Source: 34-65-8 sp046294735 (GTDB lineage: Bacteria; Pseudomonadota; Alphaproteobacteria; Sphingomonadales; Sphingomonadaceae). From it: a DNA stretch of 64,000 nucleotides. Shown here in pieces: positions 17,089 to 24,673 of the stretch. A program made the translations under genes and the position numbers. Every line of letters starts with the position of its first letter. Within the stretch, counting starts at the first letter, position 1. Location: NCBI GenBank assembly GCA_046294735.1, contig JBKBKB010000002.1, positions 310,001 through 374,000 of the forward strand, written 5' to 3'. Under the pieces are notes generated by a model that saw only the letters and a list, made by a program, of their open reading frames with translations, was not told the origin of the DNA and ran no database searches.

Positions 17089-17619
17089 CTAGTCCCACAC
17101 CTGCCGCGCCAGGGTGCTTGCCATCAGCTTGTGGTATTCGACGAACAGGATCCGCAGCGATGGCTCGGATGCCACGGCATCTTCGACCACAGCGACATCG
17201 GTCGGCAGGGTTCGCGACAACTCCCCCGCGGCGCGGCGCATATGCCAGTCTGTGGTGACGAGACGCAGCGACCCGACCTTGTTCTGCCGCACCCACTGGC
17301 CGGTCTCTGCCGCATTGCTGCGGGTATCGACGGCAGCAAAACCCAACGTGACGCAGCACGCCATCATTTCGTCCGACACCTGGAATTTCGCGGCAAATTC
17401 AACAGGTCTGACCCCCCGGTCGACCCCCGTTACCAGCATCCGCTCTGCGGCCCCGCTACCCAGCAGGTCAAGCCCGCGCTCGATCCGCCCGGCCGCCCCA
17501 GTGGGCACGATGATCGCGTCGGTCCGCGCCATACCGGCCGGGCGCGGCAATGTGGTCGCAAACAGCAGGAAGCCGAACGCCCACAGCATCAGCAGGCCGG
17601 CCAGGGTGCGGCCGATCAC
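17089..17619 (-). CDS. YdcF/DUF218 family membrane-anchored protein
   Basis: A 176-residue protein with one N-terminal transmembrane helix (RTLAGLLMLWAFGFLLFATTL) and a DUF218 domain. Typical elements are DAIIVPTGAAGRIERGLDLL, RMLVTGVDRG, DTRSNAAETGQWV and LRLVTTDWHMRRA. The family (YdcF, SanA, ElyC) is linked to cell-envelope biogenesis, and some members bind nucleotide-like ligands; the reaction is unknown. The start codon is GTG and overlaps the ftsX stop (GTGA), so it is translationally coupled to the division genes. Confidence 0.8.
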   Translation of the reverse strand: MIGRTLAGLLMLWAFGFLLFATTLPRPAGMARTDAIIVPTGAAGRIERGLDLLGSGAAERMLVTGVDRGVRPVEFAAKFQVSDEMMACCVTLGFAAVDTRSNAAETGQWVRQNKVGSLRLVTTDWHMRRAAGELSRTLPTDVAVVEDAVASEPSLRILFVEYHKLMASTLARQVWD

Positions 17620-18554
17620 AGCATCCTCCTGAGCGCAGACAGGACCGTGAACCGCGCGGTCAGCATGGCAATCGCCACCGCCGCCACGGGTATCAGTGCA
17701 AGCAGCACCCAGTCTATTTGCCCCAGCCCTGCACCGGTCATCAGCCCTGCACCGAGCGCAGCGAATTGCTGCCCCAGCACCAGCACACCGACCAGGCCGA
17801 GCGTCAGCCCGACCGCCCCTCCGAGGGTGGCATCAAAACCGACCGAGCGCTGGAAAATCCCGGCAATCTGGCTGTCGGTGCCGCCCAGCAGGTGAACGAT
17901 CTCGATCGTGTTGCGATTGGCGCCCAGGGCACTGCGGGCCGCCAGCCAGACGGCGGCCGCACTGGTGGCCCCCAGCAGCACCACCAGCACCAGCGCCAGC
18001 CACTGCAGTGCGGCAATCGCAGAGAAGACCGGCGCCAGCCAGCCGGATTGGGCATCGACCCGTGCCGCCGGGGCCTGGCCCAGCAACATCTGCTGCAATT
18101 CGGTCAGGGTTGCCCGGTCTGCCTCACCCAGCAGACGCACATCGATCAGCGCCGGAACCGGCACGGTTTCCAGTGTATCGCCCACCCCCAGCCATGGCTC
18201 AAGCAGGCGGTCGAGCTCGGCATCGGGCACCCGGCGCAGCCCGCCCACTGCGGGATGTTCCGCCAGCAGGCGCTCGGCCAGCCGGGCCTGCCGCTCGCGT
18301 TCCTGCGGCACAGCTTCGACGATCTGCACCGTGACCCCGCCCGAAAGTTCCGCCCGCGCCTCGCGCGCGAGGTTGCTGAGCGCCAGGCCTGCCGCCGCCG
18401 CGATCACCGTCAGCGCAACCATGATCGCAATGACCCACGGCATCGGCCCTCCCAGACGCGAATGGGGCACCAGTTGCGCCGCGCGCTCGCCGCCGAACCG
18501 GGCAAATTCGCGCGCAACGCTGCGCCCCAGTGCAGGTGGCCGCTTTTCGCTCAT
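17616..18554 (-). CDS. ftsX: Cell-division protein FtsX (ABC permease)
   Basis: A 312-residue inner-membrane protein that couples the FtsE ATPase to septal peptidoglycan hydrolysis. A cytoplasmic N-terminus is followed by TM1 (PMPWVIAIMVALTVIAAAAG, about residues 38-62), a periplasmic loop of about 110 residues, then three helices (about 168-198, 225-255, 275-300). The FtsX-specific loop TIEIVHLLGGTDSQIAGIFQ precedes TM3. Its ATG overlaps the ftsE stop (ATGA) and its stop overlaps the ydcF GTG, the expected operon order. The sequence is divergent, as FtsX usually is, but the neighbour makes the call sound. Confidence 0.88.
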   Translation of the reverse strand: MSEKRPPALGRSVAREFARFGGERAAQLVPHSRLGGPMPWVIAIMVALTVIAAAAGLALSNLAREARAELSGGVTVQIVEAVPQERERQARLAERLLAEHPAVGGLRRVPDAELDRLLEPWLGVGDTLETVPVPALIDVRLLGEADRATLTELQQMLLGQAPAARVDAQSGWLAPVFSAIAALQWLALVLVVLLGATSAAAVWLAARSALGANRNTIEIVHLLGGTDSQIAGIFQRSVGFDATLGGAVGLTLGLVGVLVLGQQFAALGAGLMTGAGLGQIDWVLLALIPVAAVAIAMLTARFTVLSALRRML

Positions 18555-19285
18555 ATTGCCCCCCCGTCCCGCCGGGCCGGCCGCGGCGGGTACCGCAGCG
18601 CTCCGGTCGGGTCGGAAAGCTGGCCCTTGTCGAGCCGCATGATCAGCGAATCGGGCACTTTGCGCAGCAGGTGGACATCGTGAGTCGCCACCACCACTGT
18701 GGTCCCCAGCCGGTTGAGCGCCTCGAACAGGCGCAGCAGCTTGAGCGCCATTTCCGGATCGACGTTGCCGGTCGGCTCGTCCGCCACCAGCATGTCGGGC
18801 CGTCCGATCACCGCGCGGGCAATCGCCACCCGCTGCTGCTCTCCGCCTGACAGGGTGGCGGGCCGGGCATCCTTGCGCTGCGCCAACCCGACCCAGTCCA
18901 GCATATCATTGACCGGCTTGGCCAGGTCCGCTTCACGCACCCCCGAAACCCGCAGCGGCAGGGCGACGTTGTCGAACGCAGACAGGTGCGGCACCAGCCG
19001 GAAATCCTGGAACACCACCCCCAGCCGCCGCCGGAACGACGGCAGGCGCTTACGCGGCAAGGTGATGACATCGGTTCCGAACATCCGGATCGCCCCGCGC
19101 GACGGGCGCTGGTCAAGGTAAAGCAGCTTGAGCAGCGAGGTCTTGCCCGCCCCGCTCGCCCCGGTCAGGAAATAGAAACTGCCCGGATAAAGCGTGAACG
19201 AGATATTGCTCAGCACTTCGCGGTCCGCGCCATAGCGGAGCCCGACATTGTCGAACTTCACGACTTCGTCTTCGGTGCTGCTCAT
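18551..19285 (-). CDS. ftsE: Cell-division ATP-binding protein FtsE
   Basis: A 244-residue ABC ATPase. Walker A is TGASGAGKTSLLKLL, the signature LSGGEQQRVAIARAV, and Walker B MLVADEPTGNVD, followed by the switch His in VVATHDVHLL. With FtsX it forms the divisome ABC complex that activates cell-wall hydrolases. I chose ATG 19285 (MSSTEDEVVKFDNVGLRYG); an upstream in-frame start at 19318 adds 11 residues. It is first in the ftsE-ftsX-ydcF-plsC series and divergent from a zinc-ribbon protein gene across a 168-base gap. Confidence 0.9.
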   Translation of the reverse strand: MSSTEDEVVKFDNVGLRYGADREVLSNISFTLYPGSFYFLTGASGAGKTSLLKLLYLDQRPSRGAIRMFGTDVITLPRKRLPSFRRRLGVVFQDFRLVPHLSAFDNVALPLRVSGVREADLAKPVNDMLDWVGLAQRKDARPATLSGGEQQRVAIARAVIGRPDMLVADEPTGNVDPEMALKLLRLFEALNRLGTTVVVATHDVHLLRKVPDSLIMRLDKGQLSDPTGALRYPPRPARRDGGAI

Positions 19286-19453
19286 CGGCGCATGGCTGCC
19301 CGAAGCGCGGCCTGACATGAGGGATGGCGGGTTTTTGTCATCGAGCGGGCGCTATAGCGGGGCTTCGATGTGGAAAAAAGCCACAGTCCGCCGTGCTCCC
19401 CGCTTGTGAAGCCTTGTTGCTTTCCGGTCGCAGGCATAAGGCCGGTGTTGAAC

Positions 19454-20293
19454 ATGATTATCGCCTGCCCAGCCTGCTCCACACGCTATGTCGTGCCCGA
19501 CAGCGCCGTTGGCGTGGACGGGCGCACTGTGCGCTGTGCCAAATGCCGCCATAGCTGGTTCCAGCACGGGGCGACCATTGCTGTTCCGCCGGAACACTCC
19601 AGCGAACCCGCGCCAGCGGCCGCTGCCCCTGTAGCGCCTGCCCCCGCGCCGCCGCCTGCGGAACCGGACCCAGACATTGTCCAGTCTGACGAGCTAGTCG
19701 AGGATGAGGCGGTGCCTGTTCCCGACCCGCCGATGGCCGCCTATTCCGAGCCCGCGCCCAGCGTGGTCGAGGCAGAGACCGGCGCTGTGCGTTCCTTCCG
19801 CGACACTGATGACGATGACGACAGTCACAGCCCGTTTGATGCCGAGCCGCCGTTCCGTCCCCGCCGCAACCCGCTCAAGCTGTGGACCGCAGCCGGGGTA
19901 GCCTTTGCCTTGCTCGCGACCGGCACGGTCGTGGCCGCAAGTTATTGGGGCCTGCCCGACTGGGTGCCGGTCAGCCGCCCGACGTTCGCGGCCGGCAACC
20001 GTGACCTGGTGCTCGATTTCCCAGCTGAACAGCAGGACCGCCGCACTCTGCCCAATCAGACCGAGTTCTTCGGTGCCAGCGGCACGGTGACCAACACCGG
20101 ACGCGAAACCTTGGCGGTTCCACCGATCCTGATCGTCATGCGCGATGCCCGCGAACGGATCGTCTACTCATGGGAAGTTGCCCCGCCCCAGTCGACTCTG
20201 GCGCCAGGCGAGGTGATGCGGATCGACGAAGCGGTAACCGATGTGCCCAAGTCAGCGAAATATGCCGAGTTCGGTTGGAAGCCGGTCAGGTAA
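19454..20293 (+). CDS. Zinc-ribbon (MJ0042-type) membrane protein with C-terminal DUF3426-like domain
   Basis: A 279-residue protein opening with a zinc ribbon (MIIACPACSTRYVVPD and RCAKCRHSWF, two CxxC pairs). An acidic, Ala/Pro-rich linker precedes one transmembrane helix near residues 138-160 (WTAAGVAFALLATGTVVAA). The C-terminal domain (TNTGRETLAVPPILIVM ... PGEVMRIDEAVTDVP) resembles DUF3426, common next to ftsEX in alphaproteobacteria. Function is unknown; a regulatory or envelope role is a guess. The start at 19454 places the ribbon at the N-terminus; an upstream GTG would add 28 non-conserved residues. Confidence 0.75.
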   Translation: MIIACPACSTRYVVPDSAVGVDGRTVRCAKCRHSWFQHGATIAVPPEHSSEPAPAAAAPVAPAPAPPPAEPDPDIVQSDELVEDEAVPVPDPPMAAYSEPAPSVVEAETGAVRSFRDTDDDDDSHSPFDAEPPFRPRRNPLKLWTAAGVAFALLATGTVVAASYWGLPDWVPVSRPTFAAGNRDLVLDFPAEQQDRRTLPNQTEFFGASGTVTNTGRETLAVPPILIVMRDARERIVYSWEVAPPQSTLAPGEVMRIDEAVTDVPKSAKYAEFGWKPVR

Positions 20294-20507
20294 ACTCAAC
20301 CAGCACTTCGCCATCGCGCGTCTGGGTAATTTGAACCGAAGGTCTTTCCGGCAAAGCAGGAGGCACGCCCTGTCTGATCACCGCACCCTGCATGACTGTG
20401 GCCGAAGCGCGCGCGGTTGCCGCAGCTCTGGCTGGCGGCTGGTCCGCAGCGGCGGCAGATGTTGCAACCAGTGCGGGACCAAGGGCAAGGGCGGCAAGAC
20501 AAACCAC
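20286..20507 (-). CDS. Small exported hypothetical protein
   Basis: A 73-residue frame from a GTG start with a signal-peptide-like beginning (VCLAALALGPALVATSAAAA), an Ala-rich stretch, and a compact tail (PSVQITQTRDGEVLVEFT). It overlaps the end of the convergent zinc-ribbon gene by eight bases. There is no convincing ribbon of homology or ribosome-binding site, and the start is the only one after an in-frame stop. The hydrophobic leader and tail composition make it plausible but not certain. Confidence 0.4.
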   Translation of the reverse strand: MVCLAALALGPALVATSAAAADQPPARAAATARASATVMQGAVIRQGVPPALPERPSVQITQTRDGEVLVEFT

Positions 20508-20729
20508 GCATCATGGTTGATATCGGCCTAACATGGAGCGCAAGGCGCACGCGGGGTCTGTGCCAGCGTGACACGGATCACTACGTCGCGGTTTCCGGCA
20601 GTGGGGCCCGGGGAAGTTCCGGGGCAATGCAGCGGGCGGTTCAGGCGAACAAGTCGCTTGCGGGGCCATGGCCGCTTTGCTAGGGGCCCGCTCCTACCCC
20701 GCAGGGCGGCTTTCCGCTCTGACTAGAGT

Positions 20730-20816
20730 GCGGTCGTGGCGGAACTGGTAGACGCGCAACGTTGAGGTCGTTGTGGGCGAAAGCCCGTGGAAGTTCGAGT
20801 CTTCTCGACCGCACCA
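20730..20816 (+). tRNA. tRNA-Leu (anticodon GAG)
   Basis: An 87-base class II tRNA. The acceptor stem GCGGTCG pairs with CGACCGC, and the 3' ACCA is encoded (20813-20816). The D-arm reads TGGCGGAACTGGTAGACGC. The anticodon stem CAACG/CGTTG encloses loop TTGAGGT with GAG at 20764-20766. A long variable arm (TGGGCGAAAGCCCG) and T-loop GTTCGAGTC follow. It decodes CUC/CUU leucine codons. The 222 bases upstream, to the small ORF at 20507, hold no feature I can name beyond GC-rich runs. Confidence 0.95.
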
Positions 20817-20918
20817 AACAGTCCTTCGTGGAACCAAGTTTGCCTTTTGTGTTGGATTCTCCGCGACGGGCGGAGCGTGTTCTGGGCGCAAGGAGGCAGC
20901 CCCCCACCGCCGCCTGCG

Positions 20919-21770
20919 TTAGCGACTGTACCGGGCCAGAGCCGCGTCGATCGGGTCGGCAGGCATAGGGCGGCTGGTGGGGCGGGTTTGCGGGGCCGGG
21001 CCGCGCACCTGGGGGATTGGTTTCGCCTGGGCCGACGCATGGCGCTGCAGCGCGGGCGGGCTCTGCCTCGCACCGCTCTGCACCGCTGGGGCGCTGTCAA
21101 AACCGGCAAAGGCGCTGGCGAAGGCGCGGGAAGGCTCGGCCCGCACCGGAGCGCTCGGCGGAGCCGACTGGACCAGGGCATTATGAATCGGGGCCGAGCG
21201 GGGGGCCGGAGCAGTGCGCGCCGCAGGGGCGGCGGCGATCCGGGTGCGGTCGAGCCGGTCCTGCTTGCCGTAGATGAACCCGTGGACCGGCCATTCGGTG
21301 GTACCGAGCCCACCTTGCGGGGCATACCACACCCGCACCCGGCTCCAGTCGTTCGCCGTCGAGACATCGACCGCCATCACGTCGCGCTCGATCTGCCCGC
21401 GGCGCCCGTCGATCGGCGACCAGTTGGCGTGGTCGAGCAGCACGGTGCGCTTGTCGATTACCTTGCTCACCGCTGAGACATGGCCCAGTTGCATGTTGCG
21501 GTGGGGCTGGAAAGCCAGCACCGCGCCGACTTTCGGGGTCCGTCCGCGCTCGTACCGGCCGGCCGCCTGCTGCCACCAGGTATGGGCATCGCCATAGATC
21601 TGGATCCCCGTCAGCTGGCGGGCATAGGGCACGCACTGCAGATAGGGCGGCAGCTCGCGCCCGGCCGGGGCCACGCGCTCGCGCTCGAACCCGACGCTGG
21701 CGCTGGCCAGGGCGTTGTTGACAGGGGCGATCAGGGTCGCTGCTACAAGGAGGACGGCAATCCGCTTCAT
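20919..21770 (-). CDS. Exported CHAP-domain peptidoglycan amidase/endopeptidase
   Basis: A 283-residue secreted protein. The signal peptide MKRIAVLLVAATLIAPVNNALA is followed by a CHAP domain (residues about 40-165). The catalytic Cys46 is in LQCVPYARQLTG, and the His97 region is NMQLGHVSAVSKV, with HANWSP downstream as the probable third site. Family members cleave peptidoglycan stem peptides or amide bonds in the periplasm. The remaining 110 residues are an Ala/Pro/Arg-rich low-complexity tail. The gene stands alone between tRNA-Leu and der, which runs away from it. Confidence 0.82.
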   Translation of the reverse strand: MKRIAVLLVAATLIAPVNNALASASVGFERERVAPAGRELPPYLQCVPYARQLTGIQIYGDAHTWWQQAAGRYERGRTPKVGAVLAFQPHRNMQLGHVSAVSKVIDKRTVLLDHANWSPIDGRRGQIERDVMAVDVSTANDWSRVRVWYAPQGGLGTTEWPVHGFIYGKQDRLDRTRIAAAPAARTAPAPRSAPIHNALVQSAPPSAPVRAEPSRAFASAFAGFDSAPAVQSGARQSPPALQRHASAQAKPIPQVRGPAPQTRPTSRPMPADPIDAALARYSR

Positions 21771-21889
21771 GGGCGGCAGTTATTTGCCGGTTTACCTTAT
21801 GATGCCCCTCTCAGGCATGGTTAAGGCGAATTCACCATGACTGCTTGCCAAACCGGCCGCCAGCCGCCACCTGCACCTGCGATCACACC

Positions 21890-23272
21890 ATGAAACCAAC
21901 CGTCATCATCATCGGACGCCCCAATGTGGGCAAGTCTACCCTATTCAACCGGCTGGTGGGCAAAAAGCTGGCGCTGGTTGACGACCAGCCCGGCGTCACG
22001 CGCGATCGGCGGCTGGGGGATGCGCAGATTGCGGGGCTGGCGTTCACCGTGGTCGACACCGCTGGGTGGGAAGACGACGATCCGGACACCCTGCCGGGCC
22101 GGATGCGCGCCCAGACCGAGGTCAGCCTGGAAGGGGCGGACGCGGCGATGTTTGTTGTCGATGCCCGCGCCGGGCTTACCCCGCTGGACGAGGAGATCGG
22201 CCGCTGGCTGCGAGAGCAGAAAGTCCCGGTGGTGCTGGTCGCCAACAAGGCCGAGGGGCGCCAGGGTGAAGCGGGGGTTCTGGAAGCCTATGCCCTGGGC
22301 CTGGGCGATCCGATCGCGCTTTCGGCCGAACATGGCGAGGGCATCGCGGACCTGTTCGGCGGATTGTGGCCGATCATCGGCGAAAAGGCCGAGGCCGCCG
22401 AATCGGTCGATGATGAAATCGACGATGATGAAGAAAGCCCGCGCGGGCCGCTCAAGCTGGCCATCGTTGGGCGGCCCAATGCCGGAAAGTCCACCCTGAT
22501 CAACCGTTTGCTGGGTGAAAACCGCCTGCTGACCGGGCCAGAAGCGGGGATTACCCGCGATTCGATCGCGGTCGACTGGGCCTGGACCGAACCGAAGACC
22601 GGCGAGCCCCGCCCGGTCCGGCTGATCGACACCGCCGGGATGCGCAAGCGCGCCAAGGTGCAGGAAAAGCTGGAGAAATTGTCCGTTGCCGACGCCCGCC
22701 GCGCGGTCGATTTCGCTGAGGTCGTGGTGCTGCTGCTCGACGCGACGAAGGGGCTGGAACATCAGGACCTCAAGATCGCCGACATGGTGTTGCAGGAAGG
22801 CCGCGCCCTGATGATCGCGATCAACAAGTGGGACGTAGCCGAGGATGCCAGCGGCCTGTTCAACGGCATTCGCACCGCGCTCGACGAAGGGCTGGCACAA
22901 GTCCGCGGGCTGCCGCTGATCGCGGTCAGCGCGATGACCGGCAAGGGGCTCGACCAGTTGCTCGGGGCCGCGTTCGATCTGCGCGAGGCGTGGAGCAGGC
23001 GGGTACCGACCGCCGCGCTCAACCGCTGGTTCGACGAGGCGCTGGAAGCCAACCCGCCGCCAGCCCCCGGTGGCAAGCGGATCAAGCTGCGCTACATTAC
23101 CCAGGCCGGCACCCGCCCGCCCCGGTTCGTGATCTTCGGCACCCGGCTCGACATGCTGCCGACCAGCTACGAGCGCTATCTGGTCAACGGCATCCGCGCC
23201 AAGCTCGGGTTCGATGCGGTGCCAGTGCGGGTGGTGCTCAAATCGTCGAAGAACCCCTACGCGAAGGATTGA
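21890..23272 (+). CDS. der: Ribosome-assembly GTPase Der (EngA)
   Basis: A 460-residue protein with two tandem GTPase domains. The first P-loop is GRPNVGKST near residue 10 with DTAGWED and NKAEG. The second is GRPNAGKST near residue 200 with DTAGMRKRAKVQEKLEKLS and NKWD. The C-terminal KH-like domain ends KRIKLRYITQAGTRPPRFV ... VVLKSSKNPY. Der binds the 50S subunit and is essential for its maturation. I chose ATG 21890 (MKPTVIIIGRPNVG); a longer start would add 15 non-conserved residues. A three-base gap separates it from the next gene. Confidence 0.95.
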   Translation: MKPTVIIIGRPNVGKSTLFNRLVGKKLALVDDQPGVTRDRRLGDAQIAGLAFTVVDTAGWEDDDPDTLPGRMRAQTEVSLEGADAAMFVVDARAGLTPLDEEIGRWLREQKVPVVLVANKAEGRQGEAGVLEAYALGLGDPIALSAEHGEGIADLFGGLWPIIGEKAEAAESVDDEIDDDEESPRGPLKLAIVGRPNAGKSTLINRLLGENRLLTGPEAGITRDSIAVDWAWTEPKTGEPRPVRLIDTAGMRKRAKVQEKLEKLSVADARRAVDFAEVVVLLLDATKGLEHQDLKIADMVLQEGRALMIAINKWDVAEDASGLFNGIRTALDEGLAQVRGLPLIAVSAMTGKGLDQLLGAAFDLREAWSRRVPTAALNRWFDEALEANPPPAPGGKRIKLRYITQAGTRPPRFVIFGTRLDMLPTSYERYLVNGIRAKLGFDAVPVRVVLKSSKNPYAKD

Positions 23273-23274
23273 CC

Positions 23275-23784
23275 ATGCTCGATCTGCTGGCCGAAAGCGG
23301 CGGTCTTGCAAGCGACCTGGTGGCCCGCACCTCCAGCACGCTGGTGGTCCAGGAAATCGTCCGTCTGAGCCTGGCCCCGGCGTTCCTGTTGGCCGCTATC
23401 GGCGCGGTCATGAACGTGATGATGAGCCGCCTGATCTGGGTCGCCGACCGGATCGAGCGGCTTGAAGCGAGGCTGGATGCGGGGGAGGCAGCAGCGCGGC
23501 AGGGCGAGCTGCAGGTCCTGTGGAAACGGCGGCGGCTGGTCCAGCGGGCGGTCATGCTGTCGACTGCGGCAGCCCTGACGATTTGCGTGGTCATCGCGCT
23601 GCTGTTCGTCAGCGCGTTCATCACCCCGCAGATCGGCACGTTGACGGCGCTCGCCTGGATTGCAACCATGCTGCTGCTGATCGCGGCGCTGGTGCTGTTC
23701 GTGGCAGAAACCCTGGTGGCAGCGCGCGGACACCGGGTGCAGGAGGCGGCCGAAGCGCCCTTGCCCGATCCCGATAATGCCTAG
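23275..23784 (+). CDS. DUF2721 family membrane protein
   Basis: A 169-residue integral membrane protein, probably with three helices: about 35-55 (LSLAPAFLLAAIGAVMNVMM), 95-118 and 122-145. Between the first two is a charged amphipathic stretch (VADRIERLEARL ... VLWKRRRLVQRAV) typical of DUF2721. Function is unknown. It starts three bases after the der stop, so the genes are likely co-transcribed. No further inference on role is warranted. Confidence 0.75.
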   Translation: MLDLLAESGGLASDLVARTSSTLVVQEIVRLSLAPAFLLAAIGAVMNVMMSRLIWVADRIERLEARLDAGEAAARQGELQVLWKRRRLVQRAVMLSTAAALTICVVIALLFVSAFITPQIGTLTALAWIATMLLLIAALVLFVAETLVAARGHRVQEAAEAPLPDPDNA

Positions 23785-23793
23785 CGCCCGGCC

Positions 23794-24273
23794 CTACTCC
23801 CCAGCAGGCTTGCTCTGCAGCTGGACGTAGTTTTCCAGGCCCATCCGTTCAATCATGTCGAATTGGGTTTCAAGGAAATCAACGTGCTCCTCCTCGCTGG
23901 CGAGGATGGCGGCGAACAGGTCGCGGGTCACGAAGTCCCGCACGCTTTCGCAATGGGCAATCGCATCGCGCAGCAGCGGGATCGCTTCATGCTCGACAGC
24001 CAGATCGGCGCGAAGGATTTCTTCGACTGTCTCCCCGACCTTGAGCTTGTGGATCGCCTGGAAGTTGGGCAGCCCGCCAAGGAACAGCACCCGCTCGGCC
24101 AGCTGGTCGGCGTGCTTCATCTCGTCGATCGATTCGTGCCGCTCATATTCGGCCAGCCGGTCAACGCCCCAGTCCTTGAGCACGCGGTAGTGCAGCCAGT
24201 ACTGGTTGATGGCGGTGAGTTCGTTGGTCATCGCCTTGTTGAGATAATCGATTACGGTTGCATCGCCCTTCAC
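23794..24273 (-). CDS. bfr: Bacterioferritin
   Basis: A 159-residue iron-storage ferritin. Ferroxidase ligands are recognisable: Glu18 in MTNELTAINQY, Glu51 and His54 in IDEMKHAD (with the haem ligand Met52), Glu94 in DLAVEHE, and Glu127/His130 in SEEEHVDFLE. I chose the GTG start at 24273, which gives the canonical VKGDATVIDYLN N-terminus and family length and has GGAGA upstream. An ATG 33 bases earlier would add residues absent from the family. It lies 123 bases downstream of the Bfd gene on the same strand, so storage and release of iron may be co-regulated. Confidence 0.93.
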   Translation of the reverse strand: MKGDATVIDYLNKAMTNELTAINQYWLHYRVLKDWGVDRLAEYERHESIDEMKHADQLAERVLFLGGLPNFQAIHKLKVGETVEEILRADLAVEHEAIPLLRDAIAHCESVRDFVTRDLFAAILASEEEHVDFLETQFDMIERMGLENYVQLQSKPAGE

Positions 24274-24396
24274 GGCCGGTCTCCAGTTGCCCTCACGCAG
24301 TTTCAAATATGGGCGTGAGAGCAGTCTCTAGCAAGGTGACGCGCCAAAAAAATGAAGAAATTCCGTTAGTTGCGAGCGATTTGCACTAGCGCATGG

Positions 24397-24588
24397 TTAA
24401 GCAGCAACGGCCGGACACATGGCCTTGCCACGCTCCTGCGCCAGCACTTCTTCCGCTTCGCACAAGCAGTTACCGCAGTTCGGACGCTTGCCCAAGGCAG
24501 CATAAGCGGTCTCCGCACAGCCCCCGGTGGTGTGGGCCACGGCCCGCAAATCCCTTTCCCGGATCGCGTTGCAAATGCAGATATACAT
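24397..24588 (-). CDS. bfd: Bacterioferritin-associated [2Fe-2S] ferredoxin
   Basis: A 63-residue protein starting MYICICNAIRERDLRAVA, with four cysteines in the BFD arrangement (CxC near residues 4-6, then CGNCLCE near 38-43). Bfd docks on bacterioferritin and supplies electrons to mobilise stored iron. The start at 24588 has AGGAG nine bases upstream. That ribosome-binding site lies within a 9-bp inverted repeat containing a TGCGATTGATTCGCA box, suggesting iron-dependent control. It shares direction with bfr, which follows. Confidence 0.9.
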   Translation of the reverse strand: MYICICNAIRERDLRAVAHTTGGCAETAYAALGKRPNCGNCLCEAEEVLAQERGKAMCPAVAA

Positions 24589-24601
24589 TGCGCCGAACTC
24601 C

Positions 24602-24616
24602 TGCGATTGATTCGCA
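24602..24616. promoter_or_regulatory. Fur/Mur-type box candidate overlapping the bfd ribosome-binding site
   Basis: TGCGATTGATTCGCA is a near-perfect 15-base palindrome, nested in a longer 9-bp inverted repeat (24598-24620, CTCCTGCGA/TCGCAGGAG). It spans the bfd leader and its AGGAG. The iron-related genes downstream make an iron-responsive Fur-family repressor the first hypothesis. Confidence 0.5.
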
Positions 24617-24628
24617 GGAGCAAACTTA

Positions 24629-24643
24629 TGCGAACCAATCGCA
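24629..24643. promoter_or_regulatory. Second Fur/Mur-type box candidate in the bfd promoter
   Basis: TGCGAACCAATCGCA matches the reverse complement of the first box at 14 of 15 positions, 27 bases further upstream. It falls between a TTGCTT and a CATAAG that could serve as -35 and -10 of bfd (spacer 18). Confidence 0.45.
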
Positions 24644-24673
24644 ATAGCAAGCAAAAAAGTGCCGAACGGCGGA

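Noticed and set aside
20590..20700. SRP (4.5S) RNA candidate
   Set aside because: GC-rich pairing is present but the conserved GGAAGCAGCC-type core of the SRP RNA is missing.
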